The position numbers and the translations under genes are program-made. 64,000 nucleotides of DNA from assembly GCA_038120295.1 (NCBI GenBank), contig JAYOLL010000022.1:6064-70063 (forward strand), in the 5' to 3' direction. This stretch comes from JAYOEY01 sp038120295 (GTDB lineage Bacteria; Pseudomonadota; Alphaproteobacteria; MPNO01; UBA2964). Position 1 is the stretch's first letter. Every line of letters begins with the position of its first letter. Of this stretch, positions 32,907 to 41,096 are shown piece after piece. The notes below the pieces were generated by a model. The model was not told where the DNA came from, did not search any database, and saw only the letters and a program-made list of their open reading frames with translations.

Positions 32907-33551
32907 ATGACCCGGTTCGGCAATCGCCGGCGAGGAGACAGGTTTCGCCGGCGGTTTCGGCGCTTCGTCCTGGTCATTCTCCTGGCCGCGACCGGATGGG
33001 CCGGGGGACTGATCTGGTTTGCAGGACAGGTTCCGCGAACACCCGCCGACAATACCGAAACCACGGACGTTATCGTGGTCCTTACAGGGGGAACCGGACG
33101 GCTTGAGGCCGGGCTGCAGCTTCTCGCCGCCAAGCGCGCGCAAAGCCTGTTCGTTTCAGGCGTTGCACGGGGCGTCGATGTCGCCGCCCTGCTGAGAGTC
33201 GCCCGCCGGAGCCCCGACAACCTCGCCTGCTGCATCGCGGTCGGGTACAAGGCCGACGATACTGCGGGAAACGCCGCCGAAACCGCGGTCTGGATGGAAC
33301 AGCGGGGATCCCGCTCGCTCACACTGGTCACGGCGAACTACCATATGCCGCGCAGCCTGCTCGAATTCCGGCGCGCCATGCCGACGGCACGGATCGTCGC
33401 ACATCCGGTTTTTCCGGAGCAGTTCAAGAGCGATAGCTGGTGGCGCTTTCGCGGTACGGCCATGCTGCTGGCCAGTGAATACAACAAATTCCTCATCGCC
33501 CGGCTCGCGCTTGGCGATGGCGTCAGGCAATTGACGGACAGAATAAAATGA
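32907..33551 (+). CDS. YdcF/SanA-like (DUF218) membrane protein
   Basis: 214-residue DUF218 protein. A basic N-terminus (RRRGDRFRRRFRRF) precedes one TM helix (about 18-40). The DUF218 domain then begins DVIVVLTGGTGRLEAGLQLL, with SLFVSGVARG, the conserved N-A-x-E-T region in GNAAETAVWM, and LVTANYHMPRSLLEFRRAMP. Relatives act in envelope integrity or polysaccharide carrier metabolism, but the reaction is not established. The ATG at 32907 is preferred over an upstream frame overlapping ftsX. Its stop overlaps plsC (ATGA). Confidence 0.87.
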   Translation: MTRFGNRRRGDRFRRRFRRFVLVILLAATGWAGGLIWFAGQVPRTPADNTETTDVIVVLTGGTGRLEAGLQLLAAKRAQSLFVSGVARGVDVAALLRVARRSPDNLACCIAVGYKADDTAGNAAETAVWMEQRGSRSLTLVTANYHMPRSLLEFRRAMPTARIVAHPVFPEQFKSDSWWRFRGTAMLLASEYNKFLIARLALGDGVRQLTDRIK

Positions 33552-34282
33552 CGCTAGCCCGTTCTCTGATCTATCAGGGGGTATACACGATCTGGGCGTT
33601 TTCGATGTGTTTCGCGTTCCTGCCTTCGCTGGTTATGCCCTATGCGGCCTCCCGCTTTGTGGCGCGGTTCTGGACAACGTCGGTATTCGCCCTGCTGAAG
33701 GCCACGACGGGACTCGGTTTCAGGATCGAGGGAGAAGAAAACATCCCGGAAGGACCGGTTATCTATGCATCCAAACACCAGTCCACCTGGGATACGATGA
33801 TCTTTCCCTGGTTCATCCGCGATTCGGTCGTCATCATAAAAAAGGAGCTGTTCCTTATCCCGTTTTACGGCTGGTACGCGAAGAAATACGGCTGTATCGG
33901 CGTCGACCGGGGTCAGGGCGCGGCCGCGCTGCGAAAAATGCTGCGCGACGCCCGCACGGCCACGGAATCGGGCCGTTCGTTGGTGGTCTTTCCGGAGGGA
34001 ACGCGCGCGCCACCGGGAGAAATTCGGCCCATTCAGCCGGGGATTGCCGCGCTCTACCGCGATCTCGACATTCCGGTAGTGCCGGTCGCTCTGAATTCGG
34101 GACATTTCTGGCCGCGCCGCAGCCTGATCCGAAGATCTGGCGACATCACAATGCGCTTCCTTCCACCTGTCGCTCCGGGACTCGACCGCAAGGCGTTCAT
34201 GAAACGCCTCGAAGAGGATCTGACGGAAGCGCAGGGCGAACTCGACGCAGCCGCAGCGAAGCACCTTTCCGGCTCTCCCTGA
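33548..34282 (+). CDS. plsC: 1-acyl-sn-glycerol-3-phosphate acyltransferase
   Basis: 244-residue PlsC-family acyltransferase converting lysophosphatidic acid to phosphatidic acid in phospholipid synthesis. Motif I is KHQSTWDTM with His77 and Asp82. Motif III is VVFPEGTRAPPG (147-158), with IPFYGWYAKKYGCIGVDR and PVVPVALNSG between and after. A hydrophobic N-terminal helix anchors it to the inner membrane. It is coupled to the DUF218 gene by a 4-base overlap and is the last gene of the ftsEX operon; a possible hairpin lies about 50 bases downstream. Confidence 0.93.
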   Translation: MTLARSLIYQGVYTIWAFSMCFAFLPSLVMPYAASRFVARFWTTSVFALLKATTGLGFRIEGEENIPEGPVIYASKHQSTWDTMIFPWFIRDSVVIIKKELFLIPFYGWYAKKYGCIGVDRGQGAAALRKMLRDARTATESGRSLVVFPEGTRAPPGEIRPIQPGIAALYRDLDIPVVPVALNSGHFWPRRSLIRRSGDITMRFLPPVAPGLDRKAFMKRLEEDLTEAQGELDAAAAKHLSGSP

Positions 34283-34318
34283 AGACGCCACCCGCGCCTG
34301 GCGACAAGCGGCTCTCTC

Positions 34319-34391
34319 TGTGGACAGTTTGGAAAAGGGCAGAAAACAAGTCCCTTTTCTGTGGACAAATATGTGGATTAATTGTGGAAAA
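34319..34391 (+). promoter_or_regulatory. cluster of four DnaA-box-like 9-mers upstream of nrdJ
   Basis: Four same-direction repeats of TGTGGA plus three bases: TGTGGACAG (34319-34327), TGTGGACAA (34360-34368), TGTGGATTA (34372-34380) and TGTGGAAAA (34383-34391). The last equals TTTTCCACA on the other strand and fits the DnaA consensus TTWTNCACA exactly; the second and third differ at one position. Boxes 2-4 are 11-12 bases apart, about one helical turn. E. coli nrdAB is known to be controlled by DnaA, so DnaA control of this reductase is a reasonable inference. Confidence 0.5.
34332..34359. terminator. 8-bp hairpin between plsC and nrdJ
   Basis: GAAAAGGG (34332-34339) pairs perfectly with CCCTTTTC (34352-34359) around a 12-base loop. 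The A- and T-rich arms make it a candidate bidirectional terminator for the ftsEX-plsC transcript, though only four T follow the C-run. It lies between DnaA-like boxes 1 and 2, so it could equally be an operator. Confidence 0.4.
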
Positions 34392-34542
34392 AAAATTTGG
34401 AAGGGATTTCTCAGATCGGACAGCGCCGGAAATAAAGAACATAACAAGAACAAGATTGAGTCGGGCGTCAGCCTGCCCTATCATGCAGTGACAATTCGCC
34501 GTGCGCGACTGCGGCTTGCAAGAATGCGGCAGGGAAATTCAC

Positions 34543-36882
34543 ATGGCCACGATTTCCGCTATCTCCCAGCAAATCTGGGACATGAAATACCGTTTCAAGG
34601 CTGCTGACGGGACCGTCCTGGACCGGACCATCGAGGACAGCTGGAAACGGATTGCGGACGCCCTCGCCTCTGTCGAGGACGACCCGGCGGCGTGGCGGGA
34701 GAAATTCTACGCGGCGTTGGAGGATTTCCGCTTCCTGCCCGCAGGACGCATCGTCGCCGGCGCCGGCACAGCGCGTAACGTGACGCTGTTCAACTGTTTC
34801 GTCATGGGAACGATTCCCGACGACATGTCGGGCATTTTCTCCCATCTGCGCGAAGCAGCGCTGACCATGCAGCAGGGTGGCGGCATCGGGTACGATTTTT
34901 CGACCCTGCGTCCCAAGGGCGCGCCGGTGAAGGGCGTGGGCGCGGACGCATCGGGGCCGCTCTCCTTCATGGATGTGTGGGATTCGATGTGCCGTACCAT
35001 CATGAGCGCGGGCTCACGCCGGGGCGCGATGATGGCGACGCTTCGGTGCGACCACCCCGATATCGAGGCGTTTATCGAGGCCAAGCAGGAGCCGGGCCGG
35101 CTCCGCATGTTCAACCTGTCGGTGCTGGTCACGGACGCTTTCATGCAGGCTGTTGAAGAGGACGCCTCATGGGATCTGAGTTTCGGCGGGCAGGTGTTCC
35201 GGACGGTCGAGGCGCGCGATCTGTGGGACCGCATCATGCGCGCGACCTACGCCTATGCCGAGCCGGGCGTGATCTTTATCGACCGCATCAACACGCTCAA
35301 CAACCTGTCCTACTGCGAGGAAATCGCCGCCACCAACCCGTGCGGCGAGCAGCCCTTACCGCCCTACGGCGCCTGCCTGCTGGGCTCGATCAACCTGGCG
35401 CGGCTGATCCGCGACCCGTTTACCGAAGACGCCACGCTGGACGAGGAGGCGCTGGACGATCTCGTGACCGTCGCCGTCCGCATGATGGACAATGTTGTCG
35501 ACGTCTCGCGCTTCCCGCTTGAGGAGCAGGCACACGAAGCACATGCCAAGCGCCGCATCGGGCTGGGTGTAACCGGGCTGGCCGACGCGCTGATCATGTG
35601 CCGACTGCGCTACGGGTCCGACGAAGCGGCGGAGATTGCAGAACGCTGGATGGCGGCGATCGAACGCCATGCCTATCTGACCTCCGCGGCGCTGGCAGCG
35701 GAAAAGGGACCGTTTCCGCTATACGACACGGAAAAATATCTGAAGGGAGAACATATCGGGCGGCTCGACGGAGACGTGCAGTCGGCGATCCGCACCCACG
35801 GAATTCGCAACGCGCTGCTGACCTCGATCGCGCCGACCGGGACCATCTCGCTGCTGGCAGATAATGTCAGCTCGGGCATCGAGCCGGTCTTTGCCTTTAG
35901 CTACCGCCGCAACATCCTGATGCCGGACCGCGAGCGCCGCGCCGAAGAGGTCACCGACTACGCGGTACGGCTTTACCGCCGTCTGCGCGGCGCGGATGCG
36001 CCCCTGCCGGATTATTTCGTCGATGCCGCGCAGCTCACGCCGCGCGACCATCTCGTCATGCAGGCGGCGCTGCAGAAACATATCGACAGCTCGATCTCAA
36101 AGACCATCAACTGCCCCGAAGCGATTTCGTTCGAGGCTTTCAGGACCGTCTACGAGGACGCCTATGCGATGGGCTGCAAGGGCTGCACCACCTACCGCCC
36201 GAACGACGTCACCGGCGCGGTGCTGGAGGCCCCGTCGTCTTCCGCCGCAGAGCAGCCCGAACTGCCGCTGGACACGCCGCCGCCGAGGCCGGCCGACCCG
36301 TTCGAAGCCGGCGGCGTGGTCTACATGACGCGCCCGCTCGACCGACCGGAGGAACTGCCGGGCAACACCTACAAGATCAACTGGGCGGATTCCGAGCACG
36401 CCATCTACATCACCGTCAACGACATCGTGCAGGACGGCAGGCGGCGACCGTTCGAGGTGTTCATCAACTCCAAGAACATGGAGCACTTCGCCTGGACGGT
36501 GGCGCTGACCCGCATGATCAGCGCGGTGTTCCGCCGCGGCGGCGACGTGTCCTTCGTGGTCGAGGAACTCAAGGCCGTGTTCGATCCGCGCGGCGGTCAA
36601 TGGTTCGAAGGGAAATACGTACCCTCCCTGCTGGCAGCCATCGGCGGGGTGATCGAACGTCACATGACCGATATCGGCTTCCTGCCGCGCAAGGGTGAGA
36701 CCGATGTCGCGCAGGCGGCCCTGGCAGCAGACGGGGCCGCAGCAGGCGGCGAACCGACCGGCGGCCGCGCGCCCGGCAACGGCGCGATCCCGCGCCAGTG
36801 CCCCAAATGCGGCGAGGCCGCCCTGATCCGTCAGGAAGGCTGCGACCTCTGCACCGCCTGCGGTCACTCGAAGTGCGGCTAG
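34543..36882 (+). CDS. nrdJ: adenosylcobalamin-dependent ribonucleotide reductase (class II)
   Basis: 779-residue class II ribonucleotide reductase, making deoxynucleotides with coenzyme B12 and no oxygen requirement. Key pieces are FNCF-like NVTLFNCFVMG near the start, ATNPCGEQPLPPYGACLLGS with the active-site Cys/Glu, and SIAPTGTISLLADNVSSGIE. The C-terminal zinc-ribbon or redox tail is CPKCGEAALIRQEGCDLC then CGHSKCG. The protein is of the short form, without an N-terminal ATP cone. The ATG at 34543 with AGGGAAA 5 bases before it is preferred to an ATG-like frame at 34501. The 260-base upstream region has the DnaA-like boxes; no cobalamin riboswitch was recognised. Confidence 0.93.
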   Translation: MATISAISQQIWDMKYRFKAADGTVLDRTIEDSWKRIADALASVEDDPAAWREKFYAALEDFRFLPAGRIVAGAGTARNVTLFNCFVMGTIPDDMSGIFSHLREAALTMQQGGGIGYDFSTLRPKGAPVKGVGADASGPLSFMDVWDSMCRTIMSAGSRRGAMMATLRCDHPDIEAFIEAKQEPGRLRMFNLSVLVTDAFMQAVEEDASWDLSFGGQVFRTVEARDLWDRIMRATYAYAEPGVIFIDRINTLNNLSYCEEIAATNPCGEQPLPPYGACLLGSINLARLIRDPFTEDATLDEEALDDLVTVAVRMMDNVVDVSRFPLEEQAHEAHAKRRIGLGVTGLADALIMCRLRYGSDEAAEIAERWMAAIERHAYLTSAALAAEKGPFPLYDTEKYLKGEHIGRLDGDVQSAIRTHGIRNALLTSIAPTGTISLLADNVSSGIEPVFAFSYRRNILMPDRERRAEEVTDYAVRLYRRLRGADAPLPDYFVDAAQLTPRDHLVMQAALQKHIDSSISKTINCPEAISFEAFRTVYEDAYAMGCKGCTTYRPNDVTGAVLEAPSSSAAEQPELPLDTPPPRPADPFEAGGVVYMTRPLDRPEELPGNTYKINWADSEHAIYITVNDIVQDGRRRPFEVFINSKNMEHFAWTVALTRMISAVFRRGGDVSFVVEELKAVFDPRGGQWFEGKYVPSLLAAIGGVIERHMTDIGFLPRKGETDVAQAALAADGAAAGGEPTGGRAPGNGAIPRQCPKCGEAALIRQEGCDLCTACGHSKCG

Positions 36883-36914
36883 ACCGGCCGGACCGACGCA
36901 TTATCAAGAACAGT

Positions 36915-36935
36915 TCGCTCGCCGCAGCGATTTTT
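36915..36935 (+). terminator. probable nrdJ terminator
   Basis: Inverted repeat TCGCT / AGCGA (36915-36919, 36926-36930) with a 6-base loop, followed by TTTTT at 36931-36935 and a CTTCT stretch. It starts 33 bases after the nrdJ stop. The stem is short, so efficiency may be modest. Confidence 0.5.
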
Positions 36936-37122
36936 CTTCTCTTCGGCTCGGTCGGCCTCTATAAGCCGCAGCCATGAAACCGCTCCAGCATATCGCCCCG
37001 GCAATCAACACAATCGCAGCCACCCTGTCAGCACCCACCGCTGTCACCGGTATGCCGGGCGTATTTCGCCCCCTAGACCGTCCGCCTTTGCGCTGATGTC
37101 CAACCTTCGGCATCGCATATGA

Positions 37123-37147
37123 GGCGGACCTTTGGTCCGCTTTTTTT
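37123..37147 (+). terminator. strong intrinsic terminator upstream of the MATE gene
   Basis: GCGGACC (37124-37130), loop TTT, GGTCCGC (37134-37140), then seven T (37141-37147). A near-perfect rho-independent terminator for plus-strand transcripts arriving from nrdJ or from a short transcript between 36940 and 37120. It ends 14 bases before the chosen MATE start codon. Confidence 0.85.
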
Positions 37148-37161
37148 GTGGGCCGGATTCA

Positions 37162-38607
37162 ATGACTATACGACGAGCACGGAACATGGTCCCGCAGAAC
37201 ACTGCACCGCGCAGCTCTCTCGCCTTCCTTCAGGATGCGCCGCTCTGGCGTCGAGAATTTCGCGCGATGACGCGGCTGGCGACACCCATTGTGCTGACAC
37301 AGCTTGCCTGGGTCGCCATGATGACGACCGATACCGCCATGATCGGCCATCTCGGCGCGGGCGCACTAGCCGGGGCAACGCTCAGCCTGATGGTGTTTTT
37401 CCTGGCCTATATCGCCTGTTTTGGCGTCGTCATGGCAACCGCCGCGCTTGCCTCGCAGGCCTATGGGGCGCGCCAGCCGCGACAGGTCCGGCGGATCGTT
37501 CGGCAGGGCTGGTGGGTCACCATCGTCCTGACGACGCCCTGTCTGATCCTGTTCGGCTTTACCGGCGACATTCTGGCGCTGTTCGGGCAACCGCCGGAGA
37601 CCTTGCCGCATGCGACGACCTATATGAGCACCCTCATGTGGAGCCTGCCGCCTGCGATCGCTTTCACGGTGCTGCGCAATTTCGTCTCGGCGCTCGGTCG
37701 CCCGACACCCGCTCTCTGGATCATGATGGCAGGGGTGCCGTTGAACGCCGCCCTCGATTACGGCCTGATCTTCGGCAATTTCGGCCTGCCGCGTCTTGAA
37801 CTGGCCGGGGCCGGCATTGCCACATCGATTATCAATGCGGCGATTTTCTTTAGCCTGCTGGTCTTCGTCCTTCTTCGGCGGCCGTTTTCGAGATACGCAA
37901 TCATTGGCCGGTTCTGGCGGGCCGACTGGGGCCAGTTCTGTCAGATCTTCCGGATTGGACTGCCGATCGCCGGGACCAGCCTGATGGAAGCCGGCTTTTT
38001 TATCGGCGCGGTCTTTATCATCGGCCGTTTCGGCTCGGAGGCCATCGCGGCGCATATGATCGCCATGCAGCTACCGCATATCACCTTCATGGTGCCAATG
38101 GGGCTGTCACAGGCCGCGACGGTCCGGGTCGGCCATGCCGTCGGAAGGCGCGATTCCGCTTCCGCTTACCGGGCCGGCTGGGTGGCGCTTGCCGTGACTG
38201 TTTGCTTCATGCTGCTGATGACGATTGTTGTACTCAGCATTCCCGAATTTTTCGCCGCGCTGTTTCTCGACGTAACGCGCCCCGACAGCGCCGCCGTTCT
38301 GTCGCTCGCCGTTTCGTTCCTGTTCCTGGCCGCGTTCTTCCAGATCGCCGACGGCATTCAGGTTGTCATGGCAGGCGCTCTGAGGGGTCTGAACGACACC
38401 TTCGTGCCGATGGCCATTGCCGCCGTCAGCTACTGGGCAATCGGGCTCGGAACAGGCATCAGACTCGCCTTCGGCGCCGGGATGCAGGGCACGGGACTAT
38501 GGCTGGGATTCATCGCCGGGCTGAGCTGTGCGGCGATATTACTGGCGTGGCGGCTGCATAGTTTCAGCCGCCGCCGCTATATGCCCGAAACCGCCGCGCC
38601 TGTCTGA
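37162..38607 (+). CDS. MATE-family multidrug/metabolite efflux pump
   Basis: 481-residue membrane protein with about 12 helices in two MatE repeats (first repeat: PIVLTQLAWVAMMTTDTAMI; second repeat: GLPIAGTSLMEAGFFIGAVF). It resembles NorM-type Na+- or H+-coupled exporters of cationic compounds. Start choice: ATG at 37162 or ATG at 37186 (MVPQNTAPR); both are downstream of the intrinsic terminator whose T-run ends at 37147, so the promoter must overlap this short stretch or the terminator is leaky. It converges on the FAH-family gene with a 50-base gap. Confidence 0.88.
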   Translation: MTIRRARNMVPQNTAPRSSLAFLQDAPLWRREFRAMTRLATPIVLTQLAWVAMMTTDTAMIGHLGAGALAGATLSLMVFFLAYIACFGVVMATAALASQAYGARQPRQVRRIVRQGWWVTIVLTTPCLILFGFTGDILALFGQPPETLPHATTYMSTLMWSLPPAIAFTVLRNFVSALGRPTPALWIMMAGVPLNAALDYGLIFGNFGLPRLELAGAGIATSIINAAIFFSLLVFVLLRRPFSRYAIIGRFWRADWGQFCQIFRIGLPIAGTSLMEAGFFIGAVFIIGRFGSEAIAAHMIAMQLPHITFMVPMGLSQAATVRVGHAVGRRDSASAYRAGWVALAVTVCFMLLMTIVVLSIPEFFAALFLDVTRPDSAAVLSLAVSFLFLAAFFQIADGIQVVMAGALRGLNDTFVPMAIAAVSYWAIGLGTGIRLAFGAGMQGTGLWLGFIAGLSCAAILLAWRLHSFSRRRYMPETAAPV

Positions 38608-38657
38608 GACGACAGGCAGCGGCGGGCCGGCGCCGCTAGAACCGGATGATACCCGGC

Positions 38658-39515
38658 TTACTCCGCCGCGATCGGGTTCCTGAGCGTCCCCACCCCTTCG
38701 ATCTCGACCTCCAGCATGTCGCCAGGCTTCAGATAGCCGGGCGGGTCGTGCTCGATGGCGGAGCCGCCGGGACTGCCGGTGCAGATCATGTCGCCCGGCT
38801 GTAGCAGGCAGAATTTCGAGATATAGGAAATCGCGAACCTGATGTCGAAGATCATCATGTCGGTGTTGCCGTCCTGGCGGACGTCGCCGTTCACGCGGGT
38901 CCTGATGCCGAGATGCATCGGGTCGGCGATCTCATCCGCCGTCACCATATACGGTCCGATCGAACCCGACCGCCAGTGGTTCTTGACCGGGCAGTTCTGG
39001 GTACCGCGGCCAATCCAGTTCCGCACGCTGCCTTCGTTGGCGATGGTATAGCCGCCGACATAGGACATCGCATCGTCTTCCGATATGCGGCGGCCCTGCC
39101 GGCCGATGATGACCACCAGTTCGCCCTCGTAATCCAGCTCGTCTCCGTCTTCGGCGGGGCGCACGATGGCCTCGTCATGCGCCGAGAACGAATCGCGAAA
39201 GCGCGGGAAGATGCTGGGCCATTCGGGGCGTCCGTCCTCCAGCACCTCGTGATAGGCGTAGTAGTTGCGCCCGACACAGAAGATCTTGGACGGATTGTCG
39301 ATGGGAAGCCGCATCGCGACGTCGTCGAATCCGAAATCCGCCTTGGCGCCCTGGGCGGTCCTGCGCAAATCCTCTATGGCATCCGCGGTCAGCGCCTCAC
39401 GCAAATTGGAAAAGCGCGTTTCCTTGTAAAGAAGCCCCGAAAGATCGGCAATTCCGCCGTCAACGACCGCGCCGAAGCCTTCCTTGCCGTCGCGGTGATA
39501 GCTCACGAGTTTCAT
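38658..39515 (-). CDS. fumarylacetoacetate hydrolase (FAH) family protein
   Basis: 285-residue FAH-fold enzyme. The N-terminal domain starts MKLVSYHRDGKEGFGAVVDG. The catalytic domain has FCVGRNYYAYHEVL, the metal-ligand region ELDYEGELVVIIG, VGGYTIANEGSVRNW and the C-terminal DMICTGSPGGSA. The family includes hydrolases, decarboxylases and isomerases of 2-oxo acids in aromatic and sugar acid breakdown, often labelled ureidoglycolate lyase or 2-hydroxyhepta-diene-dioate isomerase without proof. Start ATG at 39515 has AAGGAAGAGGAAA upstream. It precedes no obvious partner; the ChaC gene lies upstream on the same strand, 30 bases away. Confidence 0.87.
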   Translation of the reverse strand: MKLVSYHRDGKEGFGAVVDGGIADLSGLLYKETRFSNLREALTADAIEDLRRTAQGAKADFGFDDVAMRLPIDNPSKIFCVGRNYYAYHEVLEDGRPEWPSIFPRFRDSFSAHDEAIVRPAEDGDELDYEGELVVIIGRQGRRISEDDAMSYVGGYTIANEGSVRNWIGRGTQNCPVKNHWRSGSIGPYMVTADEIADPMHLGIRTRVNGDVRQDGNTDMMIFDIRFAISYISKFCLLQPGDMICTGSPGGSAIEHDPPGYLKPGDMLEVEIEGVGTLRNPIAAE

Positions 39516-39545
39516 GCTGGTTTCCTCTTCCTTGAAGTCTCTTTC

Positions 39546-40115
39546 CTATATCCCACGTGACGCGGTTTCGCGCACCCTGTCAAGCAGCCGGTGCAGCGCC
39601 GCATCGTGAATGCCGAGCGTATCCAGATGCGCAACCGTCTGCGCCAGATAATCCGAGTTTGCGCCCCGTTTTCCGACGCCCGCCGCGATGCGGGCGGCAG
39701 AGGCCTCGAGTCCAAGTCCCGATACATACAGGGGGTGATCGCGGTTAACGGTCAGCGTATGGGCGGCAAGCGCCCCACCGTCGGTCGCGAGCTTTATAGG
39801 CCGCACGCTGTAGATCTCCTCCGGCATCTCGCGTTCCTCTAGATAGGCCAGCACCGCTTCCCGGTCTTTCTCGGCGATACGCAATGCCTCCCCCCTGCAC
39901 GAGCCACCCCGGTCGAGTCCGAGCGACAGGCCGGGCGTCTCGGGCGTTCCCCGATAGATCCGGGACGATACGCAGAAACAGCGATGCCAGCCGCGCAGCA
40001 GGGCAGGCCGCGTCTCCGCCGGTTCGAACCCCGGGTCCCACAACAGGGACCCGTAGGCGAAGATCCACACATCGCCCGGTTCCTGTACGACGAAACGGCG
40101 GCGGTTTTCGGTCAT
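39546..40115 (-). CDS. chaC: ChaC-type gamma-glutamylcyclotransferase
   Basis: 189-residue enzyme of the ChaC family that cleaves glutathione to 5-oxoproline and Cys-Gly. The gamma-glutamyl-binding motif FAYGSLLWDPGF lies near residue 19. A conserved arginine cluster region RGWHRCFCVSS and RIYRGTPETPGLSLGLDRGG follow, and the catalytic glutamate is probably in LEEREMPEEIY. The C-terminus NSDYLAQTVAHLDTLGI is also typical. The ATG at 40115 overlaps the stop of the DMT permease gene (ATGA), so the two are coupled. Confidence 0.9.
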   Translation of the reverse strand: MTENRRRFVVQEPGDVWIFAYGSLLWDPGFEPAETRPALLRGWHRCFCVSSRIYRGTPETPGLSLGLDRGGSCRGEALRIAEKDREAVLAYLEEREMPEEIYSVRPIKLATDGGALAAHTLTVNRDHPLYVSGLGLEASAARIAAGVGKRGANSDYLAQTVAHLDTLGIHDAALHRLLDRVRETASRGI

Positions 40116-41017
40116 TTCGCTCTCTGGTTGGCCAGCGCGACGCCGGTCACCGCCACCGCCATCCCGGCGAGCGCCAGCGCAGTGAAGGTTTCCCCGAACA
40201 GCAGCCAGCCCATCAGCGCCGTGGTCGGCGGGCTGAGATAGATCAGGCTGGTCACCCTGGCCGCCGCGCCATGCCGGATCAGCAGGAAGTAGAGCGCAAT
40301 GGCGATGACCGAGAGTCCGATGGTCGACCAGCCAAGCGCGAAAATAAAATGGCCGTTCCAGTCGATCCGCGTGGTTTCGATCATGAGCGCCATCGGAGCG
40401 ATGACGACGAAAGACACCCCGTTCTGGATCGCCACAGCCCACCTTATGTCGACATCGGCGCAGTGGCGCTTCTGATAGAGTGTGCCGAAGGTGATGCCGA
40501 TCAGGGACAATCCGCAGAGCGCTGCGCCCAGCCCCTGGCTGCCCGCGAAATCGACATTCTCCCACACGACCAGCGCAAGACCGGCGAAGCCGAGCGCAAG
40601 CCCTGCCCATTGCCGCTTCGACACGGTTTCGCCCAACGCAATACCGGCGAGCGCGCCGGTTAGCAGCGGCTGGAGTCCGACGATAAGCGCCACCACCCCA
40701 GTGGAGACGCCAAGCCAGATGCCATAAAAAACGCCGATCAGATAGACCGTCTGAACCAGAAACCCGGCCACTGCGATATGGCGAAGGGTCGCCGCTCCGC
40801 GCGGGAATTCCGCGCGCCAGAGCAGGCCCATCGGCACGAGGATGGCGACGGCCAGCAGGAACCGCAGGCTCAGGAAGGTAAAAGGTTCGGCATAGGGAAA
40901 ACCGTACTTCGCCGACACGAACCCGCTTGCCCAGAAAAAGATGAACAGCGCCCCTGCCCCGGCCGTCATGGCGGGAGAGAGGGATTTCAACTGGGTTGCC
41001 GGTGCAGGTGTCGTCAT
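40112..41017 (-). CDS. EamA/DMT-family permease
   Basis: 301-residue ten-helix transporter of the drug/metabolite superfamily with two EamA repeats (first: LFIFFWASGFVSAKYGFPYA; second: IGITFGTLYQKRHC onward to LIYLSPPTTALMGWLLFGET). The G-F-V-x-x-K-Y-G-x-P-x-x-x-P opening is common in this subgroup. The frame is open to 41191, but the hydrophobic core and the ATG at 41017 (MTTPAPATQ) indicate the real start. It is coupled to chaC, which may hint at export of amino acids, thiols or dipeptides (inference). It is divergent from the DUF2125 gene. Confidence 0.87.
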   Translation of the reverse strand: MTTPAPATQLKSLSPAMTAGAGALFIFFWASGFVSAKYGFPYAEPFTFLSLRFLLAVAILVPMGLLWRAEFPRGAATLRHIAVAGFLVQTVYLIGVFYGIWLGVSTGVVALIVGLQPLLTGALAGIALGETVSKRQWAGLALGFAGLALVVWENVDFAGSQGLGAALCGLSLIGITFGTLYQKRHCADVDIRWAVAIQNGVSFVVIAPMALMIETTRIDWNGHFIFALGWSTIGLSVIAIALYFLLIRHGAAARVTSLIYLSPPTTALMGWLLFGETFTALALAGMAVAVTGVALANQRAK

Positions 41018-41096
41018 GGCGGGCGGAGTGTATCGGGCGCTTCCCCAATCGCAAAGCCGGGCACTATAAAGGCTGCATGAAAAAGAAAGCTCTTCG

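Larger units (their letters stand above)
36883..37161. other. intergenic region between nrdJ and the MATE gene
   Basis: 279 bases without a convincing gene. It holds a weak terminator at 36915-36935 and a strong one at 37123-37147. A 40-codon plus frame (36974-37096) and a 69-codon minus frame (36904-37113) fall inside it, neither with a clear ribosome site. No tRNA cloverleaf was found. Confidence 0.5.

Noticed and set aside
34319..34391. DnaA-like boxes as part of a replication origin
   Set aside because: No neighbouring origin genes (dnaA, hemE, parAB, gidA), no AT-rich unwinding element, and the array sits in a promoter-sized gap; promoter control is the simpler reading.
34283..34542. 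Cobalamin riboswitch before the B12-dependent nrdJ
   Set aside because: No B12-box-like sequence seen and the region is too short for a full element together with the DnaA-like boxes.
36974..37096. 40-codon plus-strand frame (MKPLQHIAPAINTIAAT start)
   Set aside because: No Shine-Dalgarno sequence and no recognisable similarity; could be real but not supportable.
36904..37113. 69-codon minus-strand frame with one hydrophobic stretch between nrdJ and the MATE gene
   Set aside because: No ribosome site, overlaps the nrdJ terminator, and no known family; kept only as a remark in the intergenic entry.
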